From: Vibrio bathopelagicus | GTDB taxonomy: Bacteria > Pseudomonadota > Gammaproteobacteria > Enterobacterales > Vibrionaceae | Reading direction: 5' to 3' | DNA length: 64,000 nucleotides | NCBI RefSeq assembly: GCF_014879975.1 | Contig: NZ_CP062500.1 | Location: 1,054,001-1,118,000 of the forward strand | Part shown: positions 46,332 through 56,041 of the stretch, in pieces | How positions within the stretch are numbered: the stretch's first letter is position 1 | Layout: each line of letters opens with the position of its first letter | Position numbers and translations under genes: made by a program | Notes under the pieces: model-generated | The model's input: the letters and a program-made list of their open reading frames with translations, nothing else | Database searches by the model: none | Told to the model about the DNA's origin: nothing

Positions 46332-46931
46332 ATGAGCTCTCAATTAATGCTGGCGTTCTTGCTATTTTCAACATCAATTGCAATTACACCTGGGGCAGGC
46401 AATATCGCATTACTTGGGATTTCAAGTCGTTATGGGTTTGTTGCGACTTTACCTTTTATCTCTGGGAACGCTGTTGGCATCATCATCGTACTGGCCGGTT
46501 CCAGTGTCGGTTTGGTGAGCCTATTCACCCTTTATCCAGAGCTATACAACATTTTGAAATACGCGGGTGCGGCTTATTTGTTGTTCATGGCGTGGTCGAT
46601 TGCGAACATGCAAATCGAAGAAAGCACTGTCGATAATCGCTCGGGTTTCATGTCTGGCGTATTGGTGCAGGTGTTGAACCCTAAAGGTTGGATTGCTTCA
46701 TTAACCGTGTTTTCACAGTTCATCACTCCGAATGCAGATTACTTGATTCAAGTAGTGACCATTATCGCGGGTATGGTGATCACGGGCGTACCGTGCATGT
46801 TGGTGTGGGCGTATTGCGGCACCATGCTTAAAAAGCTACTGCAATCACCAAAACAGATGATGTTTGTGAATCGTTGCTTGGGCGGAAGCTTAGCGATGGT
46901 GGTTGCCTTTATGCTTTATCAACCTGCATAA
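46332..46931 (+). CDS. LysE/RhtB-family amino-acid exporter
   Basis: A 199-residue, six-helix exporter with the family opening TSIAITPGAGNIALLGISSRYG and QVLNPKGWIASLTVFSQFI. Likely controlled by the divergent Lrp-family protein. GAGAGGAA serves as ribosome site. Confidence 0.87.
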   Translation: MSSQLMLAFLLFSTSIAITPGAGNIALLGISSRYGFVATLPFISGNAVGIIIVLAGSSVGLVSLFTLYPELYNILKYAGAAYLLFMAWSIANMQIEESTVDNRSGFMSGVLVQVLNPKGWIASLTVFSQFITPNADYLIQVVTIIAGMVITGVPCMLVWAYCGTMLKKLLQSPKQMMFVNRCLGGSLAMVVAFMLYQPA

Positions 46932-46942
46932 AAATTACAAAT

Positions 46943-46975
46943 AAAAAAACCACTCCTAAATCCATAGGAGTGGTG
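46943..46975 (-). terminator. Intrinsic terminator acting on minus-strand transcripts
   Basis: Stem ACCACTCCTA / TAGGAGTGGT; the A run on its left makes a T run for minus-strand transcripts. It also follows the LysE stop. Confidence 0.7.
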
Positions 46976-47017
46976 TCTAAATGTCGACTAAATGGTTAAC
47001 AATAATTAGTAAGTTAC

Positions 47018-47285
47018 TAGGGCGTGTTGACCTTTCGTGGTTAAATTTTGTTCGAGATAAAAGTGTTTTAATCGCGGCGAGGGGGAAGTCGCCTAGTCAT
47101 TCTAAGCAAATCTCCCTCAACAAAGAGTAAAACGCTTTTAGCCGAACCCTTCGGGCATCGTTTGCTGGTCATTTCTACTACGTTATCGGCTTCTCATGTA
47201 GGCTAGCTACACATCGACGCCTCTGCCTTGTATAAATACCCAGCAACTCGCTGCAAAAATCAGCTCGAAAGTTCAACATGCCCTA
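47018..47285. mobile_element. MITE-like element with 20-bp terminal inverted repeats
   Basis: TAGGGCGTGTTGACCTTTCG at the left end and the reverse complement of CGAAAGTTCAACATGCCCTA at the right end match at 18 of 20 positions and bracket 268 bp without any open frame. An 8-bp direct repeat GTAAGTTA occurs on both sides (47009-47016 and 47293-47300), though offset from the element tips by 1 and 7 bases. It fills the 404-bp gap between lysE and ahpF. No transposase is present, so it would move only in trans. Confidence 0.65.
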
Positions 47286-47335
47286 ATGACTCGTAAGTTA
47301 ACAAGAACGTTTTAAGGAATGTTTGCTTAAAAGAT

Positions 47336-48928
47336 TTAAGCGGTTTCAGCCTCTTTAACCGGAGCTGAGTTACGGATTAGGTGGTCAAATGCACCTAAAC
47401 TTGCTTTAGCACCTTCACCCATCGCGATGATGATCTGTTTGTAAGGCACTGTCGTTACATCACCCGCTGCGAATACACCTTTCATTGATGTTGCGCCATG
47501 AGCGTTAATTTCAATTTCACCGCGTGGTGAAAGCTCAACTTTTGAACCCTTCAACCATTCGCTGTTTGGCATCAGGCCGATTTGAACAAAGATACCCGCT
47601 AGCTCGATCTGTTTAAGTTCGTCGGTGTTGCGGTCTTTGTATTCCAGACCTGTTACACGGTTACCATCACCAATCACTTGTGTTGTTTGCGCCATCTTGA
47701 TGATTTCGATGTTTGGTGTCGCGTTTGCTTTGTCGATAAGCACCTGGTCAGCACGTAACGTGTCTGCAAATTCAAGTACCGTTACATGCTCCACAATACC
47801 CGCTAGGTCTATCGCTGCTTCGATGCCTGAGTTACCGCCACCAATAACTGCTGTTTTCTTACCTTTGAATAAAGGGCCGTCACAGTGTGGGCAGTAAGCT
47901 ACGCCTTTATTGCGGTACTCTTGCTCACCCGGAACGTTCATTTCACGCCAGCGTGCTCCCGTACTTGTGATGACTGTGCGAGCTCGCAGTGTTGCGCCAC
48001 TCTCTAATTCAACGTGGATGTAGCCGTCTTTCGTGTCTTCAGCCGCAATGATGTTAGCCGCGCGCTGCTCAGTCATTATTTCTACACCGTACTCTTTTAC
48101 GTGCTCTTCTAGGCTAGCTACTAACTTAGGGCCGGTTGTCGCTTTCACGGAGATAAAGTTTTCAATCGCCATCGTGTCCATTACCTGACCACCGAATCGG
48201 TCAGCAACTATGCCAGTGCGAATACCTTTACGTGCTGCGTAAATCGCTGCTGAAGAACCCGCAGGGCCGCCACCTACCACCAATACATCAAACGGTGCTT
48301 GTTGGTTTAGGTTTGCCGCTTTCTTTTCTGCTGCGCCTGAGTCGACTTTGTTAAGGATCTCAGCCAGTGACATACGGCCTTGACCAAATAGCTCACCGTT
48401 AATGAACACGCTCGGCACGGCCATAATATCGCGAGACTTCACTTCATCTTGGAATGCAGCGCCATCAATCATGGTCGTCTTAATCAGTGGGTTAATCGCT
48501 GACATCATGTTGAATGCCTGAACCACTTCTGGACAGTTTTGGCACGATAGTGAGATGAAAACCTCTACGTTAAGCTCTTGATCTAATTCTTTAATTTGTT
48601 TGATTACGTCAGCTTCAAGCTTGATAGGGTGACCACCGCTATGAAGCAGTGCAAGTACCAGTGATGTGAACTCGTGACCCATTGGTAAACCCGCGAAACC
48701 GATCGCAGTGCCTTTCTCTTGGTTCACTACCTGCATGATAGGGCTACGCGTGCTTGCGCTATCATCGCGAGTCACTTCAATTTTGTCGGTTAAAGACGCG
48801 ATATCATTCGCTAGGTCTTGGAGTTTGTTTGCGGTATCGCTGTCATCAAGGCTCAGCACTAACTGAACATTGGTTTTTAAGTTTTCTAGGTATGCTTTTA
48901 GCTGCTGCTTCATTGCTTGATCTAACAT
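47336..48928 (-). CDS. ahpF: Alkyl hydroperoxide reductase subunit F
   Basis: A 530-residue flavoprotein that passes electrons from NADH to AhpC. The N-terminal domain is a double thioredoxin-like fold with SCQNCPEV. The FAD site is [23 protein letters not shown], with redox CPHC ([14 protein letters not shown]) and NAD-binding [19 protein letters not shown] 48928 ([11 protein letters not shown]) gives the usual length. A longer in-frame extension to 49057 lacks family similarity and runs into the ahpC-ahpF gap. It is probably co-transcribed with ahpC. Confidence 0.95.
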   Translation of the reverse strand: MLDQAMKQQLKAYLENLKTNVQLVLSLDDSDTANKLQDLANDIASLTDKIEVTRDDSASTRSPIMQVVNQEKGTAIGFAGLPMGHEFTSLVLALLHSGGHPIKLEADVIKQIKELDQELNVEVFISLSCQNCPEVVQAFNMMSAINPLIKTTMIDGAAFQDEVKSRDIMAVPSVFINGELFGQGRMSLAEILNKVDSGAAEKKAANLNQQAPFDVLVVGGGPAGSSAAIYAARKGIRTGIVADRFGGQVMDTMAIENFISVKATTGPKLVASLEEHVKEYGVEIMTEQRAANIIAAEDTKDGYIHVELESGATLRARTVITSTGARWREMNVPGEQEYRNKGVAYCPHCDGPLFKGKKTAVIGGGNSGIEAAIDLAGIVEHVTVLEFADTLRADQVLIDKANATPNIEIIKMAQTTQVIGDGNRVTGLEYKDRNTDELKQIELAGIFVQIGLMPNSEWLKGSKVELSPRGEIEINAHGATSMKGVFAAGDVTTVPYKQIIIAMGEGAKASLGAFDHLIRNSAPVKEAETA

Positions 48929-49128
48929 AATCGTGCCTGCTCTTAAATTCTGTGTCTTGGTATTGACCAATACCTTCTTGCTGAAAAAGGAAAATAAAAA
49001 GGGGGCGCAAGTCGGCAAATATTGTGGTGTTGATGGTTTGAAAAGGGTGGCGCGCAACTGCCCTTTAGGAGGGAGGCCGAAGCGCGCCTGTAGAACCGTT
49101 TTATTTCTTCTTTTTAGCTAGGCTTAGA

Positions 49129-49686
49129 TTAAATCTTGCCTACTAGGTCTAGAGATGGAGCTAGAGTCTCTTCACCTTCTTTCCATTTAGCTGGGCAAAC
49201 TTCACCTGGGTTAGCGGCTACGTATTGTGCTGCTTTAACCTTGCGTAGTAAGTCTTCAGCGTCACGGCCGATACCTTCAGCAGTGATTTCCATTGCTTGG
49301 ATAACGCCTTCTGGGTCGATTAGGAACGTAGCACGGTCTGCTAGGCCTTGACCTTCACGCATAACGTTGAAGTTGTTTGTGATGTTGCCTGTTTGGTCGC
49401 CTACCATGAAGTATTCGATAGTGCCGATTTTGTCAGAAGTATCGTGCCATGCTTTGTGAGAGAAGTGCGTGTCAGTTGATACTGAGTAAACTTCTACACC
49501 GCGAGATTGAAGCTCTGCGTATTTGTCTTGTAGGTCAACTAGTTCCGTTGGACATACGAAAGTGAAGTCTGCTGGGTAGAAGAAGAACACTGCCCACTTG
49601 CCTTTAACGTCTTGCTCAGTGATTTCTACGAATTCGCCATTTTTGAATGCTGTTGCGTTGAATGGTTTGATTTCTGTGTTGATCAT
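49129..49686 (-). CDS. ahpC: Alkyl hydroperoxide reductase subunit C (peroxiredoxin)
   Basis: A 185-residue 2-Cys peroxiredoxin. The peroxidatic Cys is in [12 protein letters not shown] and the resolving Cys in GEVCPAKW. It reduces hydrogen peroxide and organic peroxides, and is recycled by AhpF. First gene of the ahpC-ahpF pair; an OxyR-like half-site lies about 110 bp upstream. Confidence 0.96.
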   Translation of the reverse strand: MINTEIKPFNATAFKNGEFVEITEQDVKGKWAVFFFYPADFTFVCPTELVDLQDKYAELQSRGVEVYSVSTDTHFSHKAWHDTSDKIGTIEYFMVGDQTGNITNNFNVMREGQGLADRATFLIDPEGVIQAMEITAEGIGRDAEDLLRKVKAAQYVAANPGEVCPAKWKEGEETLAPSLDLVGKI

Positions 49687-49793
49687 GTTTTGACTCTCTT
49701 TCTAATTTGTAGTGTTTAACGCTATCCCGCGTCGATGGAGATATATTGCATTGGCGCCGGAAATTAGTGAAATCGGACATTTCTATAGATTCA

Positions 49794-49808
49794 ATAGGTA
49801 ATTCCTAT
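49794..49808. promoter_or_regulatory. OxyR-like binding motif
   Basis: ATAGGTAATTCCTAT fits the OxyR repeat ATAG-nT-nnn-An-CTAT at nine of ten fixed positions, upstream of ahpC. A second repeat at the expected 7-base spacing is weak, so full-site identity is uncertain. Confidence 0.45.
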
Positions 49809-49930
49809 CTTTGAAAGAAGAAAGCTATCGACAAAAGCTATCAAACGTCGGCAACACCCGATTAGAGCAGCTAAGTTCTTTAGGTCGTTCTCAATATTGG
49901 GCTTATCTCTATGAGCGTGAGCGGCTATTT

Positions 49931-49987
49931 ATAGTTTGAGCATCTATGTATAGCGTGAACATTTATGTATAGCGTGAACATCGACGT
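49931..49987. repeat. 19-bp tandem repeat (3 units)
   Basis: Three 19-bp units beginning ATAG and containing GTGAACAT or GAGCATCT, at 49931, 49950 and 49969. The second and third share 16 of 19 bases. They lie in the 484-bp gap between ahpC and the VOC gene, which otherwise holds only promoter-like AT-rich sequence. Confidence 0.8.
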
Positions 49988-50170
49988 AGACAGTGTTTCT
50001 TTAAGTGAGCTGAGATCTCCTATTAATCCATAAATAACAAAAAATTATCATTAATATAATTTATGATAATTTCAGTTAATTACACTCTCTCCCTATACTC
50101 TCTTCATCGAAACGAAATACAGAAGCTGAGCTTCGAAAAGCACAGAATAAAAAACGAATTGGAGAAAGTT

Positions 50171-50662
50171 ATGAAAATGAATCACGTAGGTATCATGGTA
50201 GGCGACATGGACCAAGCAGTAGAGTTTTACACTAAGGCTCTAGGTTTAAGAATCGTAATGAACAACACTAAAGTGATGGAAGAGCGCGAATCAGCAATCG
50301 GACGTATGTGTATTGCCGTATTTGGCGAAGGCTTTAAAGGCTTCAACATTGCACACCTAGTGACATCAGACGGTATTGGTGTTGAGCTGTTCGAAATGAA
50401 AGATCGCCAAGAGCGTCACGAAGTTGATTTCTCTCGCCTAGGTATCTTCCACTTCTGCCTACAGCTTCCAAAAGAGCAGTTCCATTCAGCTATTAAGCGC
50501 GTTGAAGAGTTTGGCGGTAAGGTTCGTATGGACATCATGCGTTACCACCCAGAAGACGAACTAAAACAAGCGCAAATGGTTTACCTTGAAGACCCGTTTG
50601 GCAACCTATTCGAATTCTACTCGCACACATATGAAGATACATACGCGACGGATTACGAGTAA
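50171..50662 (+). CDS. VOC-family (glyoxalase/dioxygenase-like) protein
   Basis: A 163-residue vicinal-oxygen-chelate protein. Its first module begins MKMNHVGIMVGDMDQAVEFYTKALGL, with a metal-type His (NHVG), and later come FHFCLQLP and YLEDPFGNLFEFYSHTYED. The His and Glu positions suit metal binding. ATG 50171 has a GGAGAAAG ribosome site; the longer in-frame extension upstream lacks family similarity. Substrate unknown. Confidence 0.83.
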   Translation: MKMNHVGIMVGDMDQAVEFYTKALGLRIVMNNTKVMEERESAIGRMCIAVFGEGFKGFNIAHLVTSDGIGVELFEMKDRQERHEVDFSRLGIFHFCLQLPKEQFHSAIKRVEEFGGKVRMDIMRYHPEDELKQAQMVYLEDPFGNLFEFYSHTYEDTYATDYE

Positions 50663-50693
50663 TCGCGTTACTGCCTTCGACAAGGTAGAAGAA

Positions 50694-50748
50694 CCGAAAC
50701 ACCCCCTAAAGAGGATTGGTAGAGATACTAATCCTCTTTTGTGTTTGG
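50694..50748 (+). terminator. Repeated terminator element, copy 1
   Basis: Stem built on GGATTGGTA, loop GAGA and TACTAATCC, preceded by CCGAAACACCCCCTAAAGA and followed by TCTTTT. First of four related copies in the next 5.4 kb. Confidence 0.8.
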
Positions 50749-50796
50749 GTTATGTGTGATTGGAGGTGGATGCATTCTTAGAGCTTAGAGCTAAGA

Positions 50797-52011
50797 TCAA
50801 TAGCTGAGGTAATCCATCACTTGAATTAACTGTATGCGTATCTCATTGGTTGTTTGACTGTGCCAATAACCCAATGCAAAAGATAATAGAGGGATGCCGA
50901 ACATAATCATTAGCACTAAAACGAGAAGATACTTAGATGACAATTGCCAACCATTGCGTGTTTTTAATCCAAGAGCCTGTTTATTTGGACAAGCCGCAAC
51001 ACAACGTAAACAAGCTTGGCATTCATCCGTTCGAATTTGTTTAGCGGTATGAATAATAATATTAGAAGGACATGCGCGAGTGCATTTGCTGCAATTCAGA
51101 TTATCTTTTTCATTTAAACAATGCTTAGTGTCTCGACGAATTTTAAAGGGGCTAAGCAGGCTTGTTATCCCGAGTAGTGCACCATAAGGACAAAAGTATC
51201 GGCAAAAAGCACGTTGTCGCCATGCTGACATCAATAGAATGACGGCTAAAACACCAAGAGTAATCATTCCTGGCTCAACGAATACCCAAGCAGTTTTTAC
51301 ATCAGCGATTTTATGATAATTGCCATTGAGGTAATAAGTCAGGCTCGCGACAGGCATTCCTACTGAAATAAAGGTAAAGAAAGCCAACAATAAGTACTTC
51401 ATCATGCGTAATGGCCAGTCGAGCCAAGCCGGTGGTAAATACGCTTTCTTCACGAACTTTAAGCGTAATTTATACAGATACTCCCCAGCGAGACCTAACG
51501 GACAAATCCAACCACAAAATGCACGCTTACAAGCAATACCAGTCACTACCACAGTCACGAGCATGACGGCACCTGCCGGGTGAGTTTGATCCCAAAACCC
51601 AACAGAGAAGATAGCCTTCAGTTGAATAGCTGCAGCAATAGGTAAGAAAGCATCCGTAACATCAGGTCGCATGAAGCTCGGAGATATTTGATGAACAAGT
51701 AGCCATGTGTGAAGGGTGTACTGGATAGCCACTAAAAATAATGAAAGTGCCATCGCGTGTTGGCTGACTTGACGCAAAACATTTGTCTTAGATGAAGCCG
51801 TGATTATGGTCGGTTTAAAGTAAAAAATCGAAGAGATGACAACCACCGCCAATGATAGGGCAATGAGCAGAGGCCAATAGGCTGCACTAAGTACAGCAAT
51901 GATGACAATGCAGGAAGTTATTATGCTACCGAGCTTTTTACCGCTAGTGTAGAGAACACAAATGCTATAAATCAATGCAAGCATTAAGGTAAAGGATTCA
52001 ATAAAAGTCAT
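50797..52011 (-). CDS. NapH/CcoG-like membrane ferredoxin protein
   Basis: A 404-residue polytopic membrane protein. Two CxxxCP motifs (CGWICPLG and CRYFCPYG) typical of the NapH/NosR group are followed by two [4Fe-4S] ferredoxin motifs (CSKCTRACP and CQACLRCVAACP). About eight to ten predicted membrane segments come first. It probably moves electrons across or along the inner membrane. No nap or nos genes are adjacent, so the partner is unknown. Confidence 0.82.
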   Translation of the reverse strand: MTFIESFTLMLALIYSICVLYTSGKKLGSIITSCIVIIAVLSAAYWPLLIALSLAVVVISSIFYFKPTIITASSKTNVLRQVSQHAMALSLFLVAIQYTLHTWLLVHQISPSFMRPDVTDAFLPIAAAIQLKAIFSVGFWDQTHPAGAVMLVTVVVTGIACKRAFCGWICPLGLAGEYLYKLRLKFVKKAYLPPAWLDWPLRMMKYLLLAFFTFISVGMPVASLTYYLNGNYHKIADVKTAWVFVEPGMITLGVLAVILLMSAWRQRAFCRYFCPYGALLGITSLLSPFKIRRDTKHCLNEKDNLNCSKCTRACPSNIIIHTAKQIRTDECQACLRCVAACPNKQALGLKTRNGWQLSSKYLLVLVLMIMFGIPLLSFALGYWHSQTTNEIRIQLIQVMDYLSY

Positions 52012-52197
52012 ATAGCCACCGTTTCATTACAGAGTGGTACTATAAATCGCATGTAAGAGTATGTCTGACGATTAATGAGCTAACTTATCTATCTTTGATA
52101 TGAGTTAATTTTCATCAATATTTCGCCTAACCATTTAGGGTGGTTTTTAATAACGTTAGCTGGGGTTATTAATAAAGTGAACAGAGATGATTAATAG

Positions 52198-53094
52198 CTA
52201 AATAGCATTTTTGAAATGCTCAGTAAGAAAATCCAAAAACACTCGAACCTTGCTTGGCACTAGCTGGCGGTTTTGATAAATCGCGTATGTGCTGGTGACA
52301 TAGTTACACGGACTAAAAGTAAATTCGGGAAGTAATTGCGCCAATTTCCCCGTATTAAGTTCTTGTTCAATCGCCCATTGTGGGAGCAGAGCAATACCAC
52401 CACCGTTCAATATCAATTGCTTTTGTCCGTTGACTGAATCGACTTCCATGTAATAGGAAATGTCGATTTTTTGCGGTTTGCTCTCCAATACAAACCAATC
52501 GTGCCAACCCTTATAGCCATAAACCAAGCAGTCGTGTTTTGCTAAATCTTCAACATGTTGAGGGGCTTTGTTTCTTTTTAAATAGTCAGGACTGGCACAA
52601 AGAACAAAGTTGTTTTGGACGAGCTTCTTAGCGATCAAATTCGAATCAGGCAGTCGGCCACTGCGGATAGCGATATCCACATTTTCCTCGATTAAATCGA
52701 CTACTCTTTCTGTGATTTCAATTTCAACGTTTACCTCAGGAAAGGCAGCCCGAAAGATCGGAATAAGGGGCAAGATTTTGCTCTCTCCAAACGCGACGGT
52801 CGTGCTTATCTTGAGGCTTCCTCTTGGTGAGTGATGCAATGCGCTGACGGCTCGTTTTGCTTCATCAAATTCGCCTGTAATACGCTTGGAGTATTGATAG
52901 AACAATTGACCAGCCTCAGTGACGCCAACGTTGCGTGTCGAACGCTCTAACAGTCGCACATTGAGTTCCTCTTCCAATGCAGAGAGCTGTCTTGAAATAG
53001 AAGAAGGCTGAATATCAAATATCCGACTGGCTTTGGAGATGCTGCCTTGTTCAACCACACAGTTGAAATAGGCAAGACGATTGAAAAGGCTCAT
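52198..53094 (-). CDS. LysR-family regulator (CrgA/AaeR-type)
   Basis: A 298-residue LysR regulator with helix-turn-helix FNCVVEQGSISKASRIFDIQPSSISRQLSALEEELNVRLL and a C-terminal effector domain. ATG 53094 (MSLFNRL) is favoured. Divergent from the SDR gene, which it probably controls. Confidence 0.87.
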   Translation of the reverse strand: MSLFNRLAYFNCVVEQGSISKASRIFDIQPSSISRQLSALEEELNVRLLERSTRNVGVTEAGQLFYQYSKRITGEFDEAKRAVSALHHSPRGSLKISTTVAFGESKILPLIPIFRAAFPEVNVEIEITERVVDLIEENVDIAIRSGRLPDSNLIAKKLVQNNFVLCASPDYLKRNKAPQHVEDLAKHDCLVYGYKGWHDWFVLESKPQKIDISYYMEVDSVNGQKQLILNGGGIALLPQWAIEQELNTGKLAQLLPEFTFSPCNYVTSTYAIYQNRQLVPSKVRVFLDFLTEHFKNAI

Positions 53095-53313
53095 GTGCAT
53101 TACTCATTAAACGATGGTTTTGATTCTTCCAAAGCGGAGCTTTCTGATGAATCCAGTTCATGTCTGAAGTGGAAGTGATATTAATGTCTTTACTGTTCTT
53201 TGATATTAGCTTAATTGCTTTTAAAGCAAAACTGAATTGCCTCTCGGCAGATTCAAACCTCTGGTTGTTGTCTCTATGATTCTCCACATCATCACTAACA
53301 ACGAGCAATAACC

Positions 53314-54024
53314 ATGAATACTATTAAAACAGCCACTATCGCAGCCTGCTTTTCGGTAACAGCCCAACACCTGATTGAAAAGCTCATTACGAGTGGAACC
53401 CGTGTCGTCGCTTTTGGGCGCATCGGCGATGAAGCAAGAGCAAAAAGCCTAGAAGATAAGTATTCAGGCCATCTGACCGTGTTACTTGGAGATCTTACGG
53501 ATGAAGAGCAAAGCCAAGCGCTTGCTGCCAAAGCATCTGAAATCTTAGGTCATATCGATGCGCATTTTCATTGCTCTGGTATTTATACCTGGAGTCGTTG
53601 GACTGACGTGGAAGTGAGTAAAATGTCTGACTTGTGGAATGCGAACTTTATGACAGCGTTTGTCTTCGGAAGAGAAGTTTTCAAGTTAATGGAGTCGCAG
53701 GGAAGTGGTTCACTGATGTTTGTTTCTGCGCGTGATACTGCGCGTAATATACCCGCAGGTTTTGGGCCTTATATGGCGTCTAAAATGGCACTGAATGCTT
53801 TGGTCGAAAGCTTGGCTGCAGAGGGTGCATCATCCAATGTTCAAGTGAATGCGGTATTGCCGACCGTTGTTGATACTGAAGTAAATCGACAAGCACTTCC
53901 TGATGCTGACCACTCTACATGGGTAGATCCAGCTGATTTGGCAGAGTTGATGATGGAGTTGACTCAACCTAATAAAACTTATCTAAGTGGCTCGCTAATT
54001 ACCGTCAACAATAAAATGCATTAA
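53314..54024 (+). CDS. Short-chain dehydrogenase/reductase
   Basis: A 236-residue SDR-fold protein with the catalytic Tyr-Lys pair in GPYMASKMALNALVESLA (YxxxK) and a Ser region at SGSLMFVSARDT. The N-terminal cofactor motif is unusual: TIAACFSVTAQHLIEKLI replaces TGxxxGIG, so nucleotide binding may be altered. Substrate unknown; regulator is the divergent LysR gene. Confidence 0.8.
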   Translation: MNTIKTATIAACFSVTAQHLIEKLITSGTRVVAFGRIGDEARAKSLEDKYSGHLTVLLGDLTDEEQSQALAAKASEILGHIDAHFHCSGIYTWSRWTDVEVSKMSDLWNANFMTAFVFGREVFKLMESQGSGSLMFVSARDTARNIPAGFGPYMASKMALNALVESLAAEGASSNVQVNAVLPTVVDTEVNRQALPDADHSTWVDPADLAELMMELTQPNKTYLSGSLITVNNKMH

Positions 54025-54382
54025 CAGTAGGTTAGTAAGTTTGGATAGCGTTGTCCTATCTGTAACAAGCTAGAAACCGAAACACCCCCTAAAGAGGATT
54101 GGTAGAGATACCAATCCTTTTTTGTATTTGGATGTTTTTGGCTGAGTGGCTTACCTATATGCGCTGATTAAGAAATATACAACTCTAATTCATTGTTAAA
54201 GTTGACGTTTTGACGATAAAACCTTTCATGAATATGACGGAAGAAAACGTACTTCATGAAAACATTGTGCGTACATACCGGATGGTAGCCTTTACTGTGC
54301 AGTGACTATACTCAGCATTATATGGCGAACCAAAACACAACGAAAATAGAGAAACATGCAGAGACTAGCGCACCCAAATTAT
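54025..54382. other. Intergenic region with repeat element and dyad
   Basis: Apart from the terminator copy at 54077-54131, this gap contains two TTCATGAA boxes 29 bases apart (about 54225 and 54253), each self-complementary, and a direct repeat of TTGACG. These could be a regulator site ahead of the RlpA-like gene. Nothing else was recognised. Confidence 0.4.
54077..54131 (+). terminator. Repeated terminator element, copy 2
   Basis: Same 19-base CCGAAACACCCCCTAAAGA leader as copy 1, then the GGATTGGTA / TACCAATCC stem around GAGA and a T6 run. Follows the SDR gene. Confidence 0.85.
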
Positions 54383-54808
54383 ATGAAAAAATCACATATT
54401 ATCTTTACCGCTCTTATTCTTATGATATTAGCCGGATGCACCTCAACGTCGGCTGTCGGCAGTTCCAAAACAACGGAATATGCCAAGTCACATGATCTTG
54501 CTGGTAAAGCTTCTTGGTATGGCGATAAATTCCATGGAAGGCTCACAGCAAGTGGTGAAACGTATAATATGAATGCGAATACTGCGGCTCATAAAACTTT
54601 GCCTTTTGGCACTATCGTGAGAGTGACCAATACAGCCAATAACAAGTCTGTCGATGTGAAAATTAATGACCGAGGCCCTTACGTAAAAGGCCGAGTTATC
54701 GATCTTTCGCACAAGGCATTTGCAAAAATCGGCAATGTTAAGCAAGGAACCGTCCCTGTCAAAATCGAGATTGTTGATGACAGCAATACCTTTAGGTACA
54801 AGCACTAA
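54383..54808 (+). CDS. RlpA-like double-psi beta-barrel lipoprotein
   Basis: A 141-residue lipoprotein (ATG 54383, lipobox LAGC). The single RlpA/DPBB domain has [39 protein letters not shown] and [16 protein letters not shown]. The Asp and His positions expected for lytic transglycosylase activity are present. Unlike full RlpA it has no SPOR domain, so septal targeting is not expected. It probably acts on peptidoglycan from the outer membrane. Confidence 0.85.
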   Translation: MKKSHIIFTALILMILAGCTSTSAVGSSKTTEYAKSHDLAGKASWYGDKFHGRLTASGETYNMNANTAAHKTLPFGTIVRVTNTANNKSVDVKINDRGPYVKGRVIDLSHKAFAKIGNVKQGTVPVKIEIVDDSNTFRYKH

Positions 54809-54842
54809 CTGCCTCTAAGCCTGTACTGCTTTGTGAAACTCA

Positions 54843-54879
54843 AGGATTGGTAGAGATACTGATCCTTTTTTGTTTTTGG
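54843..54879 (+). terminator. Repeated terminator element, copy 3
   Basis: AGGATTGGTA-GAGA-TACTGATCCT stem and T6 run after the RlpA-like gene; lacks the longer leader. Confidence 0.85.
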
Positions 54880-55009
54880 GGAACCTAACGAGATCTAAAT
54901 TACATTTCGTTACTTACTGAAGTAAATCTGAAATATTACTGACACGGTTTTGAAATTTTTGATGGATAGCTTATGGGGTTCTAAAACGAATCCAAATAAG
55001 GAAATACCC

Positions 55010-56023
55010 GTGAAGCTAACACCTGTCGTTGCTGCCGTAATCATGTCTTTCAGTTCAGCAAGTTTTGCTTTCAGCCTGCAACAATCTGCCAATGAAAACA
55101 GTGAAGATCTCGTATGGACGGGGCACCTTAGCCCAGACAGCGACACGGTAATGTCTGCGATGCTCGCGGCTCATATCTATGGCGGTACGGCGACAGTGCC
55201 TGAGCCTATCAACCCTGAATCGACGTTCATCTTGAATTACTGTAATGCTGAATCACCACGTGTAGAGAAAGATTACTCTTCATATCGAGTGGGGCTGGTG
55301 GATTTCAACCAAGTGACTCAATTAGCACCAACCATCGATCAATCAGCTATTGTGGCTGTGGTCGATCACCATGCGATTGGTGGTTCACCGATTAATACGC
55401 CTCAAATAGTTGAGATGGATATTCGAGGCTGGGGTTCAGCTGCAACTATTCTGGCTGACAACGCGGAAAAGCTCGATGTGACCTTACCTAAACACCTTGC
55501 TTGTGTGGGTTTAGGTGCAATTCTTTCTGACACTGTGGTATTCCAATCAGCAACCACGACAGAGCATGATCGTGAATACGCAGAGAAGTTGGCGAAGGTT
55601 GCAGGCATTTCAGACATCGAAGACTTCGGTCAACAAATGTTGGTTGCTAAATCCGATCTTAGCCATCTTTCATCTGAAACCATTCTGACGCTGGATTATA
55701 AAAACTTTAAATACGGTGGCAAACAGGTGGGTATTGGCGTTGCTGAAACACTAACCGCTCAACAACTGATTGACCGTAAAGATGAGCTTTTGGCAGCAAT
55801 GAAGGCATACAAAGAAGAGAACGGGCTAGACCATCTGTTCTTCTCAATCACAGACACTAAGAACAAAGAAGCGAACCTATTGTGGGTGGATGAAAATGAC
55901 TATCAAGTCATCAAATCCGCTTTCAACGCTGAACCAACAAGCGACATGTTGACTCTGGAAGGCGTAACCTCTCGTAAGCGCCAGATTGGCCCTGCGGTTC
56001 AAAAGGCAATTGAGAGTTTGTAA
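55010..56023 (+). CDS. Exported family-II (DHH) inorganic pyrophosphatase homologue
   Basis: A 337-residue protein. From GTG 55010 (AAGGAAA ribosome site) it begins MKLTPVVAAVIMSFSSASFA, a clear signal peptide. The DHH/PPase core keeps the metal ligands GHLSPDSDT (His, Asp, Asp), VDFNQ (Asp), VDHHAIG (two His) and AILSDTV (Asp), and the C-terminal SRKRQ motif of DHHA2. Usual cytosolic enzymes have VDHN instead of VDFN. A periplasmic pyrophosphatase or other phosphoester hydrolase is implied. Substrate unproven. Confidence 0.78.
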   Translation: MKLTPVVAAVIMSFSSASFAFSLQQSANENSEDLVWTGHLSPDSDTVMSAMLAAHIYGGTATVPEPINPESTFILNYCNAESPRVEKDYSSYRVGLVDFNQVTQLAPTIDQSAIVAVVDHHAIGGSPINTPQIVEMDIRGWGSAATILADNAEKLDVTLPKHLACVGLGAILSDTVVFQSATTTEHDREYAEKLAKVAGISDIEDFGQQMLVAKSDLSHLSSETILTLDYKNFKYGGKQVGIGVAETLTAQQLIDRKDELLAAMKAYKEENGLDHLFFSITDTKNKEANLLWVDENDYQVIKSAFNAEPTSDMLTLEGVTSRKRQIGPAVQKAIESL

Positions 56024-56041
56024 GTATTAGAGAACTTTGGA

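Noticed and set aside
47038..47265. Fragment of a transposase gene inside the MITE-like element
   Set aside because: All frames are broken by stops within short distance and no transposase motif was recognised.
48929..49057. N-terminal extension of AhpF
   Set aside because: Extra 43 residues lack family similarity and fall in the ahpC-ahpF gap; ATG 48928 gives the normal length.
49931..49987. CRISPR array
   Set aside because: Repeats are contiguous with no spacers.
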